Source: Arcanobacterium sp. (GTDB lineage Bacteria; Actinomycetota; Actinomycetes; Actinomycetales; Actinomycetaceae). From it: a DNA stretch of 64,000 bases. Positions 17,217-25,429 of this stretch are shown in pieces. Both the position numbers and the translations under genes were made by a program. Under the pieces are notes generated by a model that saw nothing but the letters and a program-made list of their open reading frames with translations, searched no databases and was not told where the DNA came from. Every line of letters starts with the position of its first letter. Positions within the stretch are counted from its first letter, which is position 1. Location: assembly GCA_022778805.1 (NCBI GenBank), contig JALFSN010000006.1, forward strand, positions 1-64,000, in the 5' to 3' direction.

Positions 17217-18683
17217 TTATGCCCCCAGCAGCGTGCGAGCCGCCCGATGACGTTTAATGATTGCCTCAGGCTTCTCCGCCAAGTCTCTATGCAACTCCTG
17301 CGCAAGCGCAGCGCGTACAGCTTCAACGTACGCCTGCGCTAGACTGCTAGCCTTGCGCTGCGCTCTCCTCCGCTCCCACCAGAATCCGCCTATCACAGCT
17401 GCAATCCCCACCACTACGCCAACAGTAGCGCACACTGCTCGCAGCCAACTATCTGGACTGGGAATGCCGAATACGGCGCATACCAGCCCTAGCGCAGCCA
17501 CTAGAATACCGCCTGTTATCCATCCCCATGGACGTTTTTTCACTATCGTTGGCAGCGGCACTGACCCGAGCGCCTTGGCAATATGCTTGCGCAATCTCTC
17601 CGCCGACGGCACCGAACGCTCCACTCCAGCTTGCCACTGCTGCGGTAAGCCAGTAATGGCGTGCGTGATCCACATATCCCGCACTGCCACAGCGATCGTC
17701 GGAGCTGGCGCTTGCGGGCTCACAGCGCTCTGATGCGACCCGCCCGTGACGGCTGCTGCTCGGATTGCCTCTGCGGCAGCTCCCAGCCCAGAGGCTTCGG
17801 CCACGGTATCAATTAACTCATCGAGGAATGCCCCCTCAAGATCTGCCTCTTCGCTTCCCACTTGTGTTTGCAAAATGCGCGCCACGGAATCGAGCTGTGC
17901 TACAGCTGTACGATGCCACACAGAGTGATCCTCTGAGGCGCGGGAGAGTGCACGGTCGAGTTGATGAATGCCTTCTCCGGTGAGCGCACTCGTGACGTAT
18001 AAAGGTACGTGCGCAAAACCAAGAGCGTCGAGCTTATCGCGCAGATCTGCCACTATCCCTGACCGCTCAGCCTTGGGTACTGTATCAATTTTATTGAGCA
18101 CTACAACCATCGGCGCCGCAGCCTCATCATCTAGTTTCTCGGGAGCGCGCTTGTTCCCGAGCGTCACCAGATTGTGATAGATATTCGCATCAGCGTATTT
18201 TTGCGGATCAAGCACCCAGATTAATACGTCCACCAGTGGAATAATGCGCGCCACCTGTCCTGAATGATCCAACTGCACTGAATCGTAGTCAGGTGTGTCC
18301 AGCAAGATAACTGCTTCATGATCGTCGGTGCCAGCAGTGAGAATCGATTCAAAATGAAACTGTGCATGGGGTGCCACATCCAATATGCTGAGCAAACGCG
18401 AAGAATCCCCACCCCACGTGCACGCCATCACCTCTTGAGTAGTCGGACGCATCTCTCCCACAGCAGCAAAATCCAGCCCCGTGAGGCGATTAAACAGACT
18501 GGATTTCCCGCTGCCTGTACCGCCCACCAATGCAACTACTACAAAGCCATCCCCCACGCTCATCCGCTCATATGCCAGCCGCAGATCTTCTTGCGCCCGC
18601 GCCGTGACGCCGGAAGTGAAAAATTCACCACCTGCGGCTACGGCCTGCTGGAGCTGGGTGAGCCGAAGCTGCGCATCTACCAT
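17217..18683 (-). CDS. dynamin-like GTPase, second of a pair
   Basis: A 488-residue GTPase: P-loop G-G-T-G-S-G-K-S-S (about 54-62), switch I R-P-T-T (about 80), D-T-P-D-Y-D (about 129) and N-K-I-D (about 199). Two membrane segments lie at about 390-440, separated by a short loop, followed by a basic tail. Tandem membrane GTPases of this type include Streptomyces DynA/DynB, which support sporulation septa. GGAGG lies 6 bp before ATG 18683, and the start overlaps the end of the upstream GTPase gene by 7 bp, so the two are translationally coupled. The exact role outside Streptomyces is not established; membrane remodelling at division is the inference. Confidence 0.85.
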   Translation of the reverse strand: MVDAQLRLTQLQQAVAAGGEFFTSGVTARAQEDLRLAYERMSVGDGFVVVALVGGTGSGKSSLFNRLTGLDFAAVGEMRPTTQEVMACTWGGDSSRLLSILDVAPHAQFHFESILTAGTDDHEAVILLDTPDYDSVQLDHSGQVARIIPLVDVLIWVLDPQKYADANIYHNLVTLGNKRAPEKLDDEAAAPMVVVLNKIDTVPKAERSGIVADLRDKLDALGFAHVPLYVTSALTGEGIHQLDRALSRASEDHSVWHRTAVAQLDSVARILQTQVGSEEADLEGAFLDELIDTVAEASGLGAAAEAIRAAAVTGGSHQSAVSPQAPAPTIAVAVRDMWITHAITGLPQQWQAGVERSVPSAERLRKHIAKALGSVPLPTIVKKRPWGWITGGILVAALGLVCAVFGIPSPDSWLRAVCATVGVVVGIAAVIGGFWWERRRAQRKASSLAQAYVEAVRAALAQELHRDLAEKPEAIIKRHRAARTLLGA

Positions 18684-20416
18684 TGCTCGCCTCCCTGAAA
18701 AGCCTCCACAAAGTCCGTCAAGGCATCTCTCAGAATTCTAGATTCTGGTACAGCCACAGCATTTAACGCTCCAGAGTAGGCCATTACTAACGCTTCCATC
18801 GCCTCATGCATCCGCGAGTTAAGAGCCGCCCGAGCATCCCACGCCCGCTGCTCTAGCCCGTTGAGACGAGCAAGATCCATGGCTCCAGCCACGCCTGAAG
18901 CTGCCACTCCAATTAGACCCGCCACTCCTGGGAATCCTATCCAGCTTGGTCTGCTGGCGTGACGCGCTAATTGCGCCACGTCATGCTTCCAACCTTGCAC
19001 CGCCGTTTCCGATAGCGCATGTATATCTGCGGCAGCGTGTCCCCGCCTCACGAACGCCATGGCGTCCACAGCATCGTTCTCCCACATACGCTCAATATTG
19101 CCCTGAGCCGTCGTCAGTCCTTGCAGCAACGCAACTGATACCGACGTCAGCACCGCGGCAAAAAGCTCGGTGAGCTGGACGTCTCGAACGGTTTGAAGAT
19201 TTCCTCTCTGAAACTTCCCCTTACCCACCTTTCCGCGTGTGCCCACATTGTGTAGAGCCCCTCCAGGTGCCACAATCCCCTCCCACAGGGCGCTGGGCAC
19301 TCCCTGCCCAAAACGTCCCATGGAGATATTGACGTCAAGTTTGTCGAATGGCCCCGCAGCCCCCTCACGTGCTTTGTCGGCTAAATCAATCATGGCATTG
19401 TGGGCGCTATCCAGCCCATTTGCAATCACGTCCACATCGCGGCTCAGCTCCTGCACAGCATGTATATCCGCGTCATCCCTACGCCTGCGGTATTTCCGAC
19501 TCTCACTATGGGAGCCTACAACCTGCTCAATTATCCATTTCCACAACGTATCCCGATAAGTAGATGGATGCTGAGCATCGGTGACGGCGGACGTCATAGC
19601 CGTTTGGAGCATCTCAGCTGCAGTTCCCTCTGCGCTCTCCCCAGGTATAAATTCCCTAGCTCTGGATTCCTCAGATTCAGATTTTTCAGACCCACATTTC
19701 TCAGACCCAAGCTCGCCCTCTTTCACCGCCAGCACAGCTGTTGGATCAAATCCTGCCGCATCCCACAGTCGCCGAAAATCGCTCTGGGCGATACCGTCCG
19801 TCATCTGTGGTACTCGGTTGAGCACCGCCATCACCGGAGTATTACTCCCACGCAGCTGTGCTAAGACGTCCCAGGCCGCACCGTCACCATAACGATGGGC
19901 AGTCGTGACGAATACCACCGCCTGAGCAGCATCAAGCAAGAGCCGTGCAGATTTTTCCAAATCGGGGTGCGAATAGTCGAAACTCGGCGAATCTACTACG
20001 ACGACCCCTTCGGGCACAGCCGGCGTGCTCTGCACATTCGCATGGGCAATCAGCGGATGCTGCTCGATGGCCTCGCAATCTTCGCCATTGCTCAGCACCG
20101 TTGGCCTTTGCGTTGTGGGACGCACAGCCGATACCGCGCAGATATTCTTGCCAATAAGCTCATTGACGAGCGCCGATTTACCCACTCCTGACGACCCTAT
20201 TACAACCACGACGACCGGCATCACAGCCGCTTCACAGCGCGGAATGAGGTGAGAAGTCAGCGTCGCATGTGCCCGCTCACGCGCGCGAGCCACCTCATGC
20301 ATACCAGGCATCAGCACAGGTAGTTGAGCTGAATCAACCGCTGCTAGGAGGGCGCGAGCCTTTCTCAATGTCGCTCGGCGGGGGCGCTGCACCCGCACTG
20401 CCGGTCTTTTCGTCAT
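18677..20416 (-). CDS. dynamin-like GTPase, first of a pair
   Basis: A 579-residue GTPase: P-loop G-S-S-G-V-G-K-S-A, switch I R-P-T-T-Q, D-S-P-S-F-D-Y, and L-N-R-V-P at the base-recognition position. A Ser/Glu-rich low-complexity stretch (about 225-250) follows the GTPase domain. Near the C-terminus the G-x-x-G-V-A-G-L-I-G-V-A-A-S-G-V-A-G segment could insert in membrane. ATG 20416 is chosen since the upstream 21 codons are not conserved-looking, though no clear ribosome site is present and the start could be leaderless. It forms an operon with the second GTPase and probably the ssb paralogue. Confidence 0.82.
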   Translation of the reverse strand: MTKRPAVRVQRPRRATLRKARALLAAVDSAQLPVLMPGMHEVARARERAHATLTSHLIPRCEAAVMPVVVVVIGSSGVGKSALVNELIGKNICAVSAVRPTTQRPTVLSNGEDCEAIEQHPLIAHANVQSTPAVPEGVVVVDSPSFDYSHPDLEKSARLLLDAAQAVVFVTTAHRYGDGAAWDVLAQLRGSNTPVMAVLNRVPQMTDGIAQSDFRRLWDAAGFDPTAVLAVKEGELGSEKCGSEKSESEESRAREFIPGESAEGTAAEMLQTAMTSAVTDAQHPSTYRDTLWKWIIEQVVGSHSESRKYRRRRDDADIHAVQELSRDVDVIANGLDSAHNAMIDLADKAREGAAGPFDKLDVNISMGRFGQGVPSALWEGIVAPGGALHNVGTRGKVGKGKFQRGNLQTVRDVQLTELFAAVLTSVSVALLQGLTTAQGNIERMWENDAVDAMAFVRRGHAAADIHALSETAVQGWKHDVAQLARHASRPSWIGFPGVAGLIGVAASGVAGAMDLARLNGLEQRAWDARAALNSRMHEAMEALVMAYSGALNAVAVPESRILRDALTDFVEAFQGGEQW

Positions 20417-20479
20417 GTATCTATTGTGACAAAACCAGCAGCCATATGCCCCATCTGCTAGTTTCATCGATAGCCACAC

Positions 20480-20800
20480 GTCTTACACGTCACTTCTCTT
20501 ATACGTCATCTAGCTATATACCACGCTTACCACGCGCCCCGCATAGCCACATGCGCCACGATCGGCCACTAGCAGCAGCAAATGCCTACTGCACATCTAT
20601 ATGCCGGCGTCATCTGCAGGCCATATCTGTGCGTCACATTCATTGGCACTGAAGCGACACGGATGAGGGAGCGGATGAGAAATAAAAGATAGGGAGAACG
20701 CCCGTGAATAAGCAAACGCCCAATTGGGCAATGACCGCCGAGGCGGGTACATTAAGAAAAGCACAGTACTGTAGCCGTTAGCGTAGCTGACTGCGACCAG
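20480..20800. other. intergenic region upstream of tRNA-Arg
   Basis: Holds small hairpins (CCCAATTGGG near 20728 and CCGCC/GGCGG near 20742) just before the tRNA promoter region but no open frame with a ribosome site. I see no further gene. Confidence 0.4.
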
Positions 20801-20805
20801 TCCTA

Positions 20806-20878
20806 GCCTCCATAGCTCAATGGATAGAGCAACGGCCTTCTAATCCGTAGGTTGTGGGTTCGAGTCCCGCTGGGGGCG
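20806..20878 (+). tRNA. tRNA-Arg(TCT)
   Basis: The cloverleaf folds: acceptor GCCTCCA/TGGGGGC (one G-U), D stem GCTC/GAGC, anticodon loop CTTCTAA giving TCT, T stem GTGGG/CCCGC with loop TTCGAGT. The anticodon stem has a C-T pair next to the loop, which also occurs in related tRNAs. No CCA is encoded. The orn start codon begins 2 bp after the tRNA. Confidence 0.95.
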
Positions 20879-20879
20879 C

Positions 20880-21536
20880 ATGGGTAATAACGCACAAAAT
20901 GCGCCGATCGTGTGGATCGACTGTGAAATGACAGGGTTAGATCTTAAGCGAGATGGGCTCGTGGAAGTGGCCGTCGTCGTCACCGATGCGGGACTCAATC
21001 CATTCGATACGGGGCTTGACGTCGTCATCAAGCCTACTTCTGAAGCACTCGCTCACATGGATGATTTTGTGCGTAATATGCACACGAAAACTGGGCTCAT
21101 CGACGAGTGGGATACTGGCCTCACGATGGAAGAGGCGCAGACGGCTGTGCTCGATTACGTCAAACGGTTTGTGCCCGAAGCTGGAAAGGCACCCCTGGGC
21201 GGCAATTCCGTCGGCACCGATAAAATGTTTTTGCTGCGCGATATGCCCCAGCTCATCAACCATCTGCATTACCGCATCATTGACGTCTCATCCATCAAAG
21301 AGCTGGCAAAACGTTGGTTCCCGCGCGTTTATTTTGCCTCTCCAGAAAAGACTGGCAATCATCGTGCTATCGGAGATATCTACGATTCGATCGATGAGTT
21401 GCGCTATTACCGCGAAGCTCTGTGGCCTGCGGGAGAAGGGCCTAGCACGGACGAGGCACGCGAGGCAGCAGCACGTGTGAGTGCCGATCTCACTTTTGCC
21501 AAAGCCCAAGCGGCACATGCAGCGCTTGAACACTGA
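20880..21536 (+). CDS. orn: oligoribonuclease
   Basis: A 3'-5' exoribonuclease that clears 2-5 nt RNAs including pGpG, 218 residues. The DEDDh residues are visible: D and E in W-I-D-C-E-M-T-G-L-D, D in G-T-D-K-M-F-L / Y-R-I-I-D-V-S-S, and H-R-A-I-G-D-I near residue 160. The ATG lies one base after the tRNA-Arg discriminator, so no independent leader exists: the transcript must start in or before the tRNA, and 3' processing of the tRNA would leave an almost leaderless orn mRNA. A tRNA-His follows 350 bp downstream on the other strand. Confidence 0.95.
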   Translation: MGNNAQNAPIVWIDCEMTGLDLKRDGLVEVAVVVTDAGLNPFDTGLDVVIKPTSEALAHMDDFVRNMHTKTGLIDEWDTGLTMEEAQTAVLDYVKRFVPEAGKAPLGGNSVGTDKMFLLRDMPQLINHLHYRIIDVSSIKELAKRWFPRVYFASPEKTGNHRAIGDIYDSIDELRYYREALWPAGEGPSTDEAREAAARVSADLTFAKAQAAHAALEH

Positions 21537-21888
21537 TAGCAGGACTAGTTGCAGATGGGGTGACGCCGTGCGCGATTACCCGAGTGTGTACATCCCACAT
21601 GAGCGCATCCCGCATGAGCGCGCCACACATCTGGTGGGGTGACGCCGATGATGAGTGCGCTAGCGGCACGTAACGCTGGCGATGAGGAGCGTCATACTGA
21701 TTTGGTCATGCCACTCGGTTGCAGCAGCCAGCTATCAGACGAGCCACTAGCAGCCAAACGTCGTTGGTGCTTAAGAAACGATCCTAAGCGATCCTTGAGA
21801 AATGGTTCTTAAGAAAAGCCACCAGCCGAGCTACTAGACACGTACGAGTCACTAGGCATATGCGGGGCAGACTACCAGACGAGCACGG
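21537..21888. other. intergenic region between orn and tRNA-His
   Basis: No gene seen. It contains two GGTGACGCCG copies (about 21559 and 21637), a duplicated CATGAGCGC, and two CTTAAGAA palindromes (about 21771 and 21813). Confidence 0.4.
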
Positions 21889-21962
21889 GGTGGATGACGG
21901 GACTCGAACCCGCGACGTCCTGGACCACAACCAGGTGCTCTACCAGCTGAACTACATCCACC
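21889..21962 (-). tRNA. tRNA-His(GTG)
   Basis: On the minus strand the acceptor GTGGATG/CATCCAC, D stem, anticodon loop with GTG flanked by the CCTGG/CCAGG stem, and T stem CGGG with TTCGAGT fold normally. An extra 5' G opposite C73, the identity mark of tRNA-His, is encoded. CCA is not encoded. Confidence 0.95.
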
Positions 21963-22142
21963 ATCATGCGCAAAGGCCAGCACAGCTAGCTCCTCGCGAC
22001 GAATTAAAACTATACCAACGAAAACGCTACTTGTATAAATACAGCGAGGTGAACGCCGTCACGAAATGCGGCACAGCGCCCACAAAACCGAACTCAATAA
22101 GCTGAAAAGCCTGCACAGCCGCACTGTCTGAACGAACCATAC

Positions 22143-23075
22143 TCACGATAAAACACGCATCTGGATGGCATCTGCAAACAGCGCAAGATGTTCCTCATCC
22201 GTGCCGAGATAGAGCGAGCCGTCAATCAGACTCACTTCCATCACGTAAAACTCGGAATCAGAACGCTCATCTCCGCGCACAATATCCACGCGATTAAAGA
22301 GCAAAAGTTCATCGCGCCCAATCACGTCTTTAATATGCCGGTGGATAGCAACCCTAATTTGCTCTCCCCAACGCCACGCTTCCCCACCGGCTTTCACCGA
22401 TCGCAGCACTTGCTCTTCCACAACGTCAGAATTCGCCACAGTGTTGAAACGCGGGTGAAGCATTGGCTCTTTCTCCACTGTGTACGCAGGCATACCGTTG
22501 AAGTAGATCAGCGACGTCTCTCCAGTGCGATCAATGACGTCGAGATAGCGCTGTACCATCACAGTCCGTCCTTGCGAGAGCTCGTAGCGAGCATGCTCAA
22601 CGGCGTCACTCCGACTGGAAGCATCCGTAGCTGTATAACGACCAGTGCCACGCCCGCCCGACGAAATTGCCGGTTTCACCACGAAGTCACCCAGAGACGG
22701 AAAGCGCGTATGAATCTGGTGCTTGCTCAAATGCTGATCCGGCTCCAGCCAGATCGTAGGAATGACCGGAAGTCCCAGCCGTTCGAGGGCAGCCAGATAA
22801 TGCTTATCCGTATTCCATGCCATCGTGCCGGCAGAATTCAAGATACGCGGCACAGAACGCGCCCAGCGAATGAACGCCTCACTGTCACGCGCATAATCAC
22901 GCACCGAGCGCACAACGACGACCCCAGCATCATCCCAATTGACAGACGGATCATCCCAGATAGCAATACGCGGCTCCATTCCCCGATCTCGCAGGGCATC
23001 AGGCAAACCAGCTTCATCAGCATCAAGATTCGGAAATTGCGCACTGGTGGCAAGAGTGACGACGGGTGCAGACAC
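22143..23075 (-). CDS. RimK-like ATP-grasp protein
   Basis: A 310-residue ATP-grasp ligase. The N-terminal pre-ATP-grasp domain (about 1-110) is followed by F-V-V-K-P-A-I-S-S-G-G-R-G-T-G with the ATP lysine and Gly-rich loop (about 147-160), V-Q-R-Y-L near 190, and the metal site F-Y-V-M-E-V-S-L-I-D near 285. Such proteins join a carboxylate to an amine or thiol; the substrate is unknown, and similarity to the cycloserine ligase group and RimK is only at fold level. The start is GTG 23075 with AAAGGAG 8 bp upstream. It stands alone between tRNA-His and tRNA-Lys. Confidence 0.82.
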   Translation of the reverse strand: MSAPVVTLATSAQFPNLDADEAGLPDALRDRGMEPRIAIWDDPSVNWDDAGVVVVRSVRDYARDSEAFIRWARSVPRILNSAGTMAWNTDKHYLAALERLGLPVIPTIWLEPDQHLSKHQIHTRFPSLGDFVVKPAISSGGRGTGRYTATDASSRSDAVEHARYELSQGRTVMVQRYLDVIDRTGETSLIYFNGMPAYTVEKEPMLHPRFNTVANSDVVEEQVLRSVKAGGEAWRWGEQIRVAIHRHIKDVIGRDELLLFNRVDIVRGDERSDSEFYVMEVSLIDGSLYLGTDEEHLALFADAIQMRVLS

Positions 23076-23191
23076 AATAAACTCCTTTGGTTAGATACGA
23101 CCCCAGTTTATTGCATGAATGAACTCACAGCCGATAATTCACGCGAAACTTGCAGAATTCCCCTTCAGCCGATTAAAGTAACAGTCGTTGC

Positions 23192-23264
23192 GCACCGCTA
23201 GCTCAACTGGCAGAGCAATTGACTCTTAATCAATGGGTTCAGGGTTCGAGTCCCTGGCGGTGTA
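23192..23264 (+). tRNA. tRNA-Lys(CTT)
   Basis: Acceptor GCACCGC/GCGGTGT (one G-U), D stem GCTC/GAGC, anticodon stem ATTGA/TCAAT with loop CTCTTAA giving CTT, and T stem AGGG with TTCGAGT all fold. No CCA is encoded. It marks the left border of the accessory region. Confidence 0.95.
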
Positions 23265-23270
23265 CTGACT

Positions 23271-23300
23271 GCGGGCAGCTTTTTTGCTTCCCGCTTTTTT
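23271..23300 (+). terminator. terminator of tRNA-Lys
   Basis: GCGGG (23271-23275) pairs with CCCGC (23290-23294) with an inner AGC/GCT pair, followed directly by six T. It begins 7 bp after the tRNA. Confidence 0.8.
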
Positions 23301-23545
23301 GCTGCTTGGGTGCGGTATCAAAAGCTCATACGGCTCCATATCAAGAAATTCAGCAATAGGCGGGCATGCAGGCTGGCTCTCATCAAAGCTAGGCTGAATT
23401 TTCAGCCAAGCTCCAAAAATCACTTCCGTTAGCGGGTTGGGATTTTGCGTCAGCGCATATCGTGTTTCCCCTTGTAAAATGCGTATCCAGGGTTGAACGC
23501 GTTAACGGAGCGTGAAATTAACGCTGCTTCACGAGGAGGTGTGCG

Positions 23546-23698
23546 GTGAGATCATATGAATCTGGGCAGCGGGCGTGGGCATCTTCCACCCTGTCAGCAT
23601 GGCCGGTATGGGAATGGGTACATATCAATACGGTTGCTCCGGTTACTACCTTCCGCACCAAGATCCGCAAGTGGAAGAAACTGGCTGCTAGCCAATAG
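23546..23698 (+). pseudogene. internally deleted ClbS/DfsB-family gene (50 codons)
   Basis: The reading frame begins GTG with GAGGAGGT 5 bp upstream and encodes M-R-S-Y-E-S-G joined directly to Q-R-A-W-A-S-S-T-L-S-A-W-P and the rest of a C-terminus ending K-K-L-A-A-S-Q. Both parts match the intact ClbS/DfsB gene at 30788 nearly residue for residue (its start M-R-S-C-E-S-G and its tail from Q-R-A-W-A-S-S), so about 120 codons are missing in frame. The ribosome site and frame remain, so a 50-residue product may still be made, but the helical bundle is lost. Its last 11 bp overlap the convergent recombinase fragment. Confidence 0.8.
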
Positions 23699-24119
23699 AC
23701 ACAGTTATCTTGGTGCCAGTTCTGAAGATGAAGCGGATCTTGTCCACTCCGATAACGGCGTGATCGATGAGTGCTGTCCACTGGGATGGCTGAAAACTCT
23801 GGATCGGCCGGTCGGCCAACGGGGAGTAGGCGGTTTTAATCGCGGTAGCCTTGGCGTTTTTGGCAGCGATCTCGGCGTCAATGGCTTGTTTGCGACCCAG
23901 TGTTTTCTGGTACCTAGCTTCTAGCTGGGTGTAGTGGGCGAGGTATTTGTCTTGGTCTTGCGTTACCCGCTGATTCTCAGCAACCAGATCCTCAATCTTG
24001 CCGGCAAAATTACGTATTTTCTCGTCTAGGCGCGTGGACTCTGCCTCGAGCTGGTCGATGTTGAACATAGCGTCGATGACCTGCGGCAGTTGGCTTTGTC
24101 CGCGATGGATTATCTGCAT
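23688..24119 (-). pseudogene. C-terminal fragment of a large serine recombinase
   Basis: The 143-residue frame is a long coiled coil (E-A-E-S-T-R-L-D-E-K-I ... Q-A-I-D-A-E-I-A-A-K) followed by W-T-A-L-I-D-H-A-V-I-G-V-D-K-I-R-F-I-F-R-T-G-T-K-I, the typical end of large serine recombinases of phages and conjugative elements. The catalytic resolvase domain, recombinase domain and zinc ribbon are absent, so it cannot act. It reads towards the tRNA-Lys. This is the visible remnant of the element that probably carried part of this region. Confidence 0.75.
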
Positions 24120-24150
24120 TCAGAGTTTGTAAACTTAGAATGATATTCAC

Positions 24151-24600
24151 TTATTTTCCCTTCGCCTTTTGAAACCCAATCGCCAGCAGGCCCTTTTCTG
24201 GAACGGATTTGCAGCTCAGCTTTGCATTCTCAGAAGCAGCACGGTCAAACTCTGCCACAAGGAATAACGCTGTCCCAGACTTTGCCGGAAGATTGAAATG
24301 CGAATCACGGGTGTTAAAGCTAGCGCCGTCTAGCGCACATTGGTTGAAGTCATATCCAGTCTCGATCAAATCGCGAGAAGCGAAAAGGTATAGAGGTTCT
24401 TTGTTGGTATATGTAGCGTCAATCTGGTCGCCATTCTTCACTTCGTTGTACGTCCACGAAGAATTTGCCGCAAATTCTTCCCGCTCAGCATCAATTTTTC
24501 TATCAAGAAGAATGAAAACGGCACAGGCTGCAGAAATGAGTAACAGCGCTCCCACAGTAAGCACGACAACCACCCGTTTGAGGGTATTATTTATCGCCAT
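24151..24600 (-). CDS. small exported or membrane-anchored protein next to the lanthipeptide gene
   Basis: A 149-residue protein with one N-terminal hydrophobic segment (about 9-31, V-V-V-V-L-T-V-G-A-L-L-L-I-S-A-A-C-A) and a soluble outer domain of about 115 residues holding two Cys. The Cys in S-A-A-C could be read as a lipobox but the hydrophobic stretch continues past it, so a membrane anchor is more likely. The family is not recognised. It starts 14 bp after the stop of the lanthipeptide precursor gene on the same strand, so the two are very probably cotranscribed; a role in self-protection or handling of the peptide is possible but only an inference. Confidence 0.7.
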   Translation of the reverse strand: MAINNTLKRVVVVLTVGALLLISAACAVFILLDRKIDAEREEFAANSSWTYNEVKNGDQIDATYTNKEPLYLFASRDLIETGYDFNQCALDGASFNTRDSHFNLPAKSGTALFLVAEFDRAASENAKLSCKSVPEKGLLAIGFQKAKGK

Positions 24601-24614
24601 GGTTCAACACCCAC

Positions 24615-24755
24615 CTAGCAAACCGCCACTGAGGCTGAACTCATTGGTAAGATTGTCGTCCACGTGCAGCCAAAGAGTGAAACAGCCGAAAAAATTGAAT
24701 TCGGCGAGACATCAGATGTCGCTTCAAGCACCTGCAGATTAAGCACCTTGCGCAT
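24615..24755 (-). CDS. class III lanthipeptide precursor (SapB/labyrinthopeptin type)
   Basis: A 46-residue peptide. The leader starts M-R-K-V-L-N-L-Q-V-L-E, matching the class III leader motif (I/V)LxLQxLE. The core holds two Ser-x2-Ser-x3-Cys units, S23-A-V-S26-L-F-G-C30 and S39-S-A-S42-V-A-V-C46, the labionin/lanthionine motif seen twice in SapB (RamS/AmfS) precursors; the peptide ends on the second Cys. S20 extends the first unit. A perfect AGGAGG lies 4 bp before ATG 24755. The two units are 8 residues apart (2 in SapB) and the spacer is Thr-rich, so the ring layout would be new. No LanKC synthetase is in the window, so it must be elsewhere or lost. The membrane protein gene follows at 14 bp. 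Confidence 0.82.
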   Translation of the reverse strand: MRKVLNLQVLEATSDVSPNSIFSAVSLFGCTWTTILPMSSASVAVC

Positions 24756-25429
24756 TTTTCCTCCTATATCAAGATGTCAGCATTTTAGTAGACCCAGCCA
24801 TGCAAGGAAATACCTGAATGGCTTGATTTTTAGGTTTCTGTAAGAACTTCGCCCTCTCGCTGTGGTAGCTGTCAGATCACGCGGTTAGTTATGATTCGTA
24901 GGCGTGCTCTCATCTCGAGTTTGATCTCGGTCTCGCCAATCACGTCGCGCTATTAGCTGCAGGAAGAAGTGGAACACCATAGATGCGGCTAGCTGACACA
25001 AAACTGAAGCGCCCAGGACAGTCTTGCCCCCCCCTCTAGCGACACCCGCTAACGGAAGGTCAAAACTCACCCCCTCAACCAGTTCCAGAGCACAAATAAC
25101 CGAGAGCCTAGAGCAGGAACCGCCGTGCTGTGGGTTCGGCTGGCGGTTTTCTTTCTGCTTTTATGCCACTAGAGCTTTTTATACTGCTAGAGCACAAGCG
25201 CCCCCATAGCTAGCGCGTTGGAAGAGACTCACGCAAAGGTGTGAAAGCCGTTCAAAGCGGGCTATAGGACATTTTGTGTTGGCATTTTTGCTTGTTTTTC
25301 GTTGGCATGGTGGTGTTTTCTGATTGAAGAGTCGTTTTGGGGTTAAAGGCCAGAATAGATCATGGAAGTGGAGATCCTGCTAATGGTTATTGCCACTGAC
25401 AGAATGAGAACACGAGCTGTGGCTCTCTC
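24756..25429. other. intergenic stretch upstream of the lanthipeptide gene
   Basis: 674 bp with no gene I can support. An open frame of 61 codons on the minus strand (24885-25070) crosses a run of nine C and is not convincing. An inverted AGCCAT/ATGGCT pair (about 24797 and 24819) lies upstream of the precursor gene and could be part of its control region. Confidence 0.4.
25118..25153 (+). terminator. possible orphan terminator
   Basis: AACCGCC (25118-25124) pairs with GGCGGTT (25142-25148), followed by TTCTTTCT. No intact plus-strand gene precedes it, so it may be left over from a deleted gene. Confidence 0.35.

Noticed and set aside
20700-20760. Small RNA or riboswitch before tRNA-Arg
   Set aside because: Short hairpins only; no known riboswitch core could be recognised.
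23226-23501. Minus-strand open frame with protein-like composition next to tRNA-Lys
   Set aside because: It runs antisense through the tRNA terminator and into the tRNA itself, has no ribosome site and matches nothing I know. It could be the tail of a lost gene, but I cannot support it.
24885-25070. 61-codon minus-strand frame
   Set aside because: It crosses a homopolymer run, lacks a ribosome site and shows no recognisable motif.
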